A model generated the notes under the pieces. That model did no database searches. It saw only the letters and a list, made by a program, of their open reading frames with translations, and had not been told where the DNA came from. Below, one piece after another: positions 61,397 to 64,000 of a stretch of 64,000 bases of DNA (positions within the stretch are counted from its first letter, which is position 1; every line of letters starts with the position of its first letter). The stretch covers positions 271,080 to 335,079 of the forward strand of contig LVBB01000016.1 in NCBI GenBank assembly GCA_001603075.1, written 5' to 3'. Origin of the DNA: Phycisphaerales bacterium Planc_01. Lineage in GTDB: Bacteria; Planctomycetota; Phycisphaerae; Sedimentisphaerales; Anaerobacaceae. A program made the translations under genes and the position numbers.

Positions 61397-61807
61397 TCAC
61401 AGGACCGCCTCCAGGCGTTCCAGCGCCGCCCTGACCTGCCGGACGCCGGAATGGTCCAGACGATCGCAGATACGGCTTTCGCAATCGGTCATGCGATCCG
61501 CGATTCGCCCTTTCATTCGTCTGCCTTTGTCCGTCAGTGCAACTTGGATCGTCCGGCGATCTTCAGCCCGGACGTGCGTCGCAACATAGCCGGCCGTTGT
61601 CAGACTACAGAGCACCCGGCTGCCGCGCGAAGGCGACAGGCCCATCCGCCGGGCGAACTCGCACCCGGCGACTTCGCCCCCTTCGTCCAAGACGATCAAG
61701 CCATGGAACTGTGCCGCGGTCAGACCCAACTGCTCCTGGATCTGCTCCTCGTTGCACTGGCACTTTCGCTTGATCGCCAGAATCAGTTCAAAAAACCGTC
61801 GGCTCAT
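61397..61807 (-). CDS. MarR-family transcription regulator
   Basis: This 136-residue protein has a MarR winged helix. LGLTAAQFHGLIVLDEGGEV is the first helix pair, GCEFARRMGLSPSRGSRVLC is the HTH, then LTTAGYVATHVRAEDRRTIQ (D-R-R wing) and VALTDKGRRMKGRIADRM. The N-terminal dimer region contains KCQCNEEQ, a C-x-C that could respond to redox state. It likely represses its own operon with the DUF6132-thioredoxin gene. A perfect 17-base palindrome lies 34 bases upstream of the start. Confidence 0.9.
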   Translation of the reverse strand: MSRRFFELILAIKRKCQCNEEQIQEQLGLTAAQFHGLIVLDEGGEVAGCEFARRMGLSPSRGSRVLCSLTTAGYVATHVRAEDRRTIQVALTDKGRRMKGRIADRMTDCESRICDRLDHSGVRQVRAALERLEAVL

Positions 61808-61841
61808 GATGGGATATACTCCGTTGCCGATTTATTTGTTC

Positions 61842-61858
61842 ATAGCAATAGTTGCTAT
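61842..61858. promoter_or_regulatory. Probable MarR operator, 17-bp perfect palindrome
   Basis: ATAGCAA-TAG-TTGCTAT is a perfect 7-bp inverted repeat with a 3-base centre. It lies between the marR start (61807) and the end of the squalene-cyclase-like gene. On the minus strand TTGCCA directly precedes it, so a regulator bound here would cover a -35/-10 interval. The size and symmetry suit a MarR dimer. Confidence 0.6.
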
Positions 61859-61923
61859 TGGCAAATATATACACCCCACCGCCTGCCGACCAGGAAGAAT
61901 ACGGTGCTTCGGGACGGGAGCGA

Positions 61924-63816
61924 TTACACCGAGCCCAGTACGGCCTGCGCCTTGCCGAGAGCCGAGAGCGCAAAGACGATCGGATACAGTTCTTCAAAGT
62001 ACCAGAGTTGGGCGAAATACAGGCCGATGGGGCAAGCCGGCGTCGATCTGCCCTGGTCGGTATGGTCGATGAGCCATTGGGCCCCGCGCCTGATCGCTTC
62101 GCCCAAGGCCAATGTGGGCGACTCATGATTCGCCCCTACCACTTCCGCCAGGGCATCGACCGCCAGTGCGGTTTCCTCGATAGACGAAGCGATGCCCGGC
62201 GCGCCGCCCCAGCCTCCGTCGGCGTTTTGCGCCGACAAAAGCCATCGCACCGCCCGCTCGCACGCGGCATCCATCCCTTGGCGGCGGGCCGGCGGAACGC
62301 GCGACAGGTGTGTCAGCACCCGGCTCGTGCCGTAAACGGGATTCTCCTTGTTCGGCGCAGACTGATTGCCGAACCACAGAGGCGCCCACGAGCCATCGTG
62401 TCGCTGCGCCGCCTTGAGAAAGTCCATCGCCCGAACTATCCCGGCGTCTGTTCGCTGCCTCAGGTTGGTCGGCAGTTCGTTCAGCCATGTGCCCATCGCG
62501 CCAAGCGTGTGGGCGGTCAGATCGGGCGCGCTCTTGTCGAACGGCAGGTTCGTCCAACCCCGGCAGAATGTCGGTATCCCACCGTCACAGTTCTGCAAAT
62601 CGAGCAACCAGGTGATTCCGGCCGCAACTGCATCGTGTATCGCCTCCCCCGTGACCCCGAGATGGTGCAACGCCAGCAGCGCACCGGCGGTGTCGTCCGC
62701 ATCGGGCACCGCGCCAGGCAGATTCGTCCACGCCCAGCCTCCGGGCGCCGCCTGGGTATAGGGATGCACATGCGTGTGCTGGCAGGCCAGCAGCCAGTCG
62801 GTCAGCCGTCGGCACTCGCTTGCCGGCAACGTAGGATGGGCCTTGGCCCATGGTGCCAGGGCGGCAATCGAAAGCGTCGTGCCCCAGATCGCAAGGTTCG
62901 TGTCGATCGGCCAACTGCCATCGTGGCGGATCGAGGCGACGAGGAACTCGACCCCTTTGGAGACGACCGGGTGGTCGGCTCGTCCGCAGGAGGCCAGGCT
63001 CATCACGACGAACGAGGTCAACGGAGCCGCTTCGAGGAAGCCGCCGTTGGTCGGCTGGAGCGTCGTCAGCACATCGAGGCTTCGCCTTCTCGCCAGATGG
63101 CGAACGAGCCGCGCCACCGGACAGCGGGGCTTGCGATGGGCATAGCGGGCCTGCCCGATAGCGATCAGAGCGGGCAATGCGTAGCTCACCACGGGCAGCC
63201 GCAACCACCTGTAGAGCCGGTGCGGCAGGACCGCCAGCTCGAACGGCAGCGGCCTGACGCCACGCCACGCCTGCGATCCGGCGCCCAGCCGCCCGGCCAA
63301 CGCGCACATCGTCAGGATCGGAACGGAGAACGTGCGGTCCTTGCCATACCGCCCGATCACGGCCCCGGCTAAGGCATCCGGTTCGAGCGAGCCGACCTCA
63401 CGATGAAGCCACACCTCTGTCTTCTCGACGGCGACTGGCAACCTCAGGCGCCGCTTGGGGATGGCCCGTTCGTGCAAACCATCCCCAAGTCCTTCGGACT
63501 TGAGGCTGCCACCCTCGGCCACGGCCAGCGCTGAATAGCATAGCAGTGTCGTGCTGAGATTGCTCGGACTCTGAACGGTGTCACCCCATCCGCCGTCGTC
63601 GTTCTGGTTCTCGCAAAGCCAGTTCAGGCCCCGGTCGATCAGCGTCTGATGCCGCGTTGCATCGACCTGGGCCAAAGCGAAGACGGCGGTGGCGGTCGAT
63701 AGGGCGCTGCTGGAAAGGCGTCCGACCCAATGGCCCTCAGTGTTCCTCCACCCCAGCAGGCGTTCGCGGAGCGTCGCAATCGTCTGGCTCAACGTCTCTT
63801 GATCGACTCGCATCAT
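61924..63816 (-). CDS. Squalene-hopene-cyclase-type terpene cyclase
   Basis: This 630-residue protein (usual SHC length) is made of alpha/alpha barrels with QW-type repeats (QNDDGGWGDT; RHDGSWPIDTNLAIWGT; QRHDGSWAPLWFG; QNADGGWGG). The catalytic D-x-D-D protonating motif is present as VPDADDTAG at about residues 371-374, the same place as in bacterial SHC. The N-terminal E-x-x-E region is instead LSSSALSTATAVFALAQV, which lacks the usual acidic residue. It likely cyclises squalene or a similar polyprene at the membrane. A family-C palindrome (62114-62139, G-A-N-H-E-S-P) and a family-B element (62831-62852, W-A-K-A-H-P) are in frame. The start overlaps the upstream gene's stop (ATGA). Confidence 0.85.
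   Translation of the reverse strand: MMRVDQETLSQTIATLRERLLGWRNTEGHWVGRLSSSALSTATAVFALAQVDATRHQTLIDRGLNWLCENQNDDGGWGDTVQSPSNLSTTLLCYSALAVAEGGSLKSEGLGDGLHERAIPKRRLRLPVAVEKTEVWLHREVGSLEPDALAGAVIGRYGKDRTFSVPILTMCALAGRLGAGSQAWRGVRPLPFELAVLPHRLYRWLRLPVVSYALPALIAIGQARYAHRKPRCPVARLVRHLARRRSLDVLTTLQPTNGGFLEAAPLTSFVVMSLASCGRADHPVVSKGVEFLVASIRHDGSWPIDTNLAIWGTTLSIAALAPWAKAHPTLPASECRRLTDWLLACQHTHVHPYTQAAPGGWAWTNLPGAVPDADDTAGALLALHHLGVTGEAIHDAVAAGITWLLDLQNCDGGIPTFCRGWTNLPFDKSAPDLTAHTLGAMGTWLNELPTNLRQRTDAGIVRAMDFLKAAQRHDGSWAPLWFGNQSAPNKENPVYGTSRVLTHLSRVPPARRQGMDAACERAVRWLLSAQNADGGWGGAPGIASSIEETALAVDALAEVVGANHESPTLALGEAIRRGAQWLIDHTDQGRSTPACPIGLYFAQLWYFEELYPIVFALSALGKAQAVLGSV
62114..62139. repeat. Family C palindrome inside the cyclase gene
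   Basis: GTGGGCGACTCATGATTCGC plus CCCTAC. On the coding strand it reads G-A-N-H-E-S-P, in the same phase as the copy at 17383-17405. Confidence 0.7.
62831..62852. repeat. Family B palindrome inside the cyclase gene
   Basis: GTAGGATGGGC-CTTG-GCCCATG. On the coding strand it reads P-W-A-K-A-H-P-T in a loop between helices. Other B copies are at 15521-15582 and 20754-20780. Confidence 0.75.
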
Positions 63817-64000
63817 GATCCAACAAGGTCGCCCAGCGACAGCAGTCCATAGTAGGTGTATTCGCAGTCCAGGACATCGTCGGCCGGATGACCGTGGAAA
63901 CCGCCCTGCACGTCCCACAATCCATCGAGATAGTCGAGGTTCCTATCTCGAATCTCGTCCAGATCCACTCCGGCCAACGTCAGAGCGTGCAATGCGGTTG
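63813..64000 (-). CDS. Prenyltransferase/squalene-oxidase-repeat protein, C-terminal end (runs off the right edge)
   Basis: The last 61 codons of a leftward gene end at a TGA whose bases overlap the start of the cyclase gene (ATGA). The peptide contains DLDEIRDRNLDYLDGLWDVQ and GGFHGHPADDVLDCEYTYYG, then LLSLGDLVGS. GG-F-x-G-x-P-x-D and Y-T-Y-Y-G-L-L-S-L are typical of the alpha/alpha repeats in protein prenyltransferase beta subunits and related cyclases. Translational coupling with a SHC-type gene suggests a partner protein in the same terpene or hopanoid step. The start lies beyond the window. Confidence 0.75.
   Translation of the reverse strand, partial: TALHALTLAGVDLDEIRDRNLDYLDGLWDVQGGFHGHPADDVLDCEYTYYGLLSLGDLVGS

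Overview
The window looks like a piece of a GC-rich chromosome from a Planctomycetota bacterium, most likely a Phycisphaerae/Sedimentisphaerales-type lineage. This is inferred from family content, not from a database search. The pointers are a PEP-CTERM-associated repeat protein, very large secreted LamG, discoidin, PKD and beta-helix proteins, a paired pyruvoyl arginine decarboxylase and deoxyhypusine-synthase-like gene, an ECF sigma operon with a Gly/Met-rich exported partner, a squalene-hopene-cyclase-type enzyme, and several Tat- or lipoprotein-exported hydrolases. No rRNA, tRNA, CRISPR array, integrase or transposase was seen.

Layout. 0-8 kb: partial PEP-CTERM-repeat protein, aldo/keto reductase, orphan ParA, panB, giant beta-helix/PKD/propeller protein. 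8-15 kb: family-4 uracil-DNA glycosylase and two large secreted LamG proteins, each followed by a near-identical intrinsic terminator. 15-22 kb: ECF sigma operon, exported Fe/Mn superoxide dismutase, AlkD-type protein and a FAD oxidoreductase, all riddled with short palindromic repeats. 22-28 kb: second FAD oxidoreductase, OsmC, purH, PQQ-propeller protein. 28-35 kb: prolyl oligopeptidase; a GH/GT4/PIG-L sugar cluster; DHH phosphoesterase. 35-38 kb: envelope/ion operon (mscS, lapA-like, corA, UPF0316). 38.5-42 kb: polyamine genes, then a radical SAM DNA-repair-type protein. 42-45 kb: extended transaldolase and sialidase. 45-54 kb: glycyl radical enzyme closely resembling trans-4-hydroxyproline dehydratase with its activase, a HEPN/MNT pair, then dipeptidase, Na+ symporter and Xaa-Pro aminopeptidase. 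54-64 kb: truncated SASA esterase, Tat phosphoesterase, GH2 beta-galactosidase with a discoidin tail, MBL hydrolase, MarR/thioredoxin operon, and squalene-cyclase-type genes running off the right edge.

Two themes stand out. First, at least four families of short palindromic repeats occur here (A: TCCGCC-NNN-GGCGGA; B: TAGGATGGGC-N4-GCCCAT; C: GTAGGGGCGAAT-N-ATTCGCCCCTAC type; D: a long AT-richer inverted repeat). Families A, B and C occur inside conserved genes as well as between genes. They translate in preferred frames to recurring peptides (N/D-P-P-x-A-D, G-A/V-N-x-x-S-P), much like Rickettsia palindromic elements. Second, genes around 45-54 kb (plus the prolyl oligopeptidase at 29 kb) could together handle proline/hydroxyproline-rich, collagen-like peptides. 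The symporter there carries an unusual cadherin/Ig-like insertion in an outer loop.
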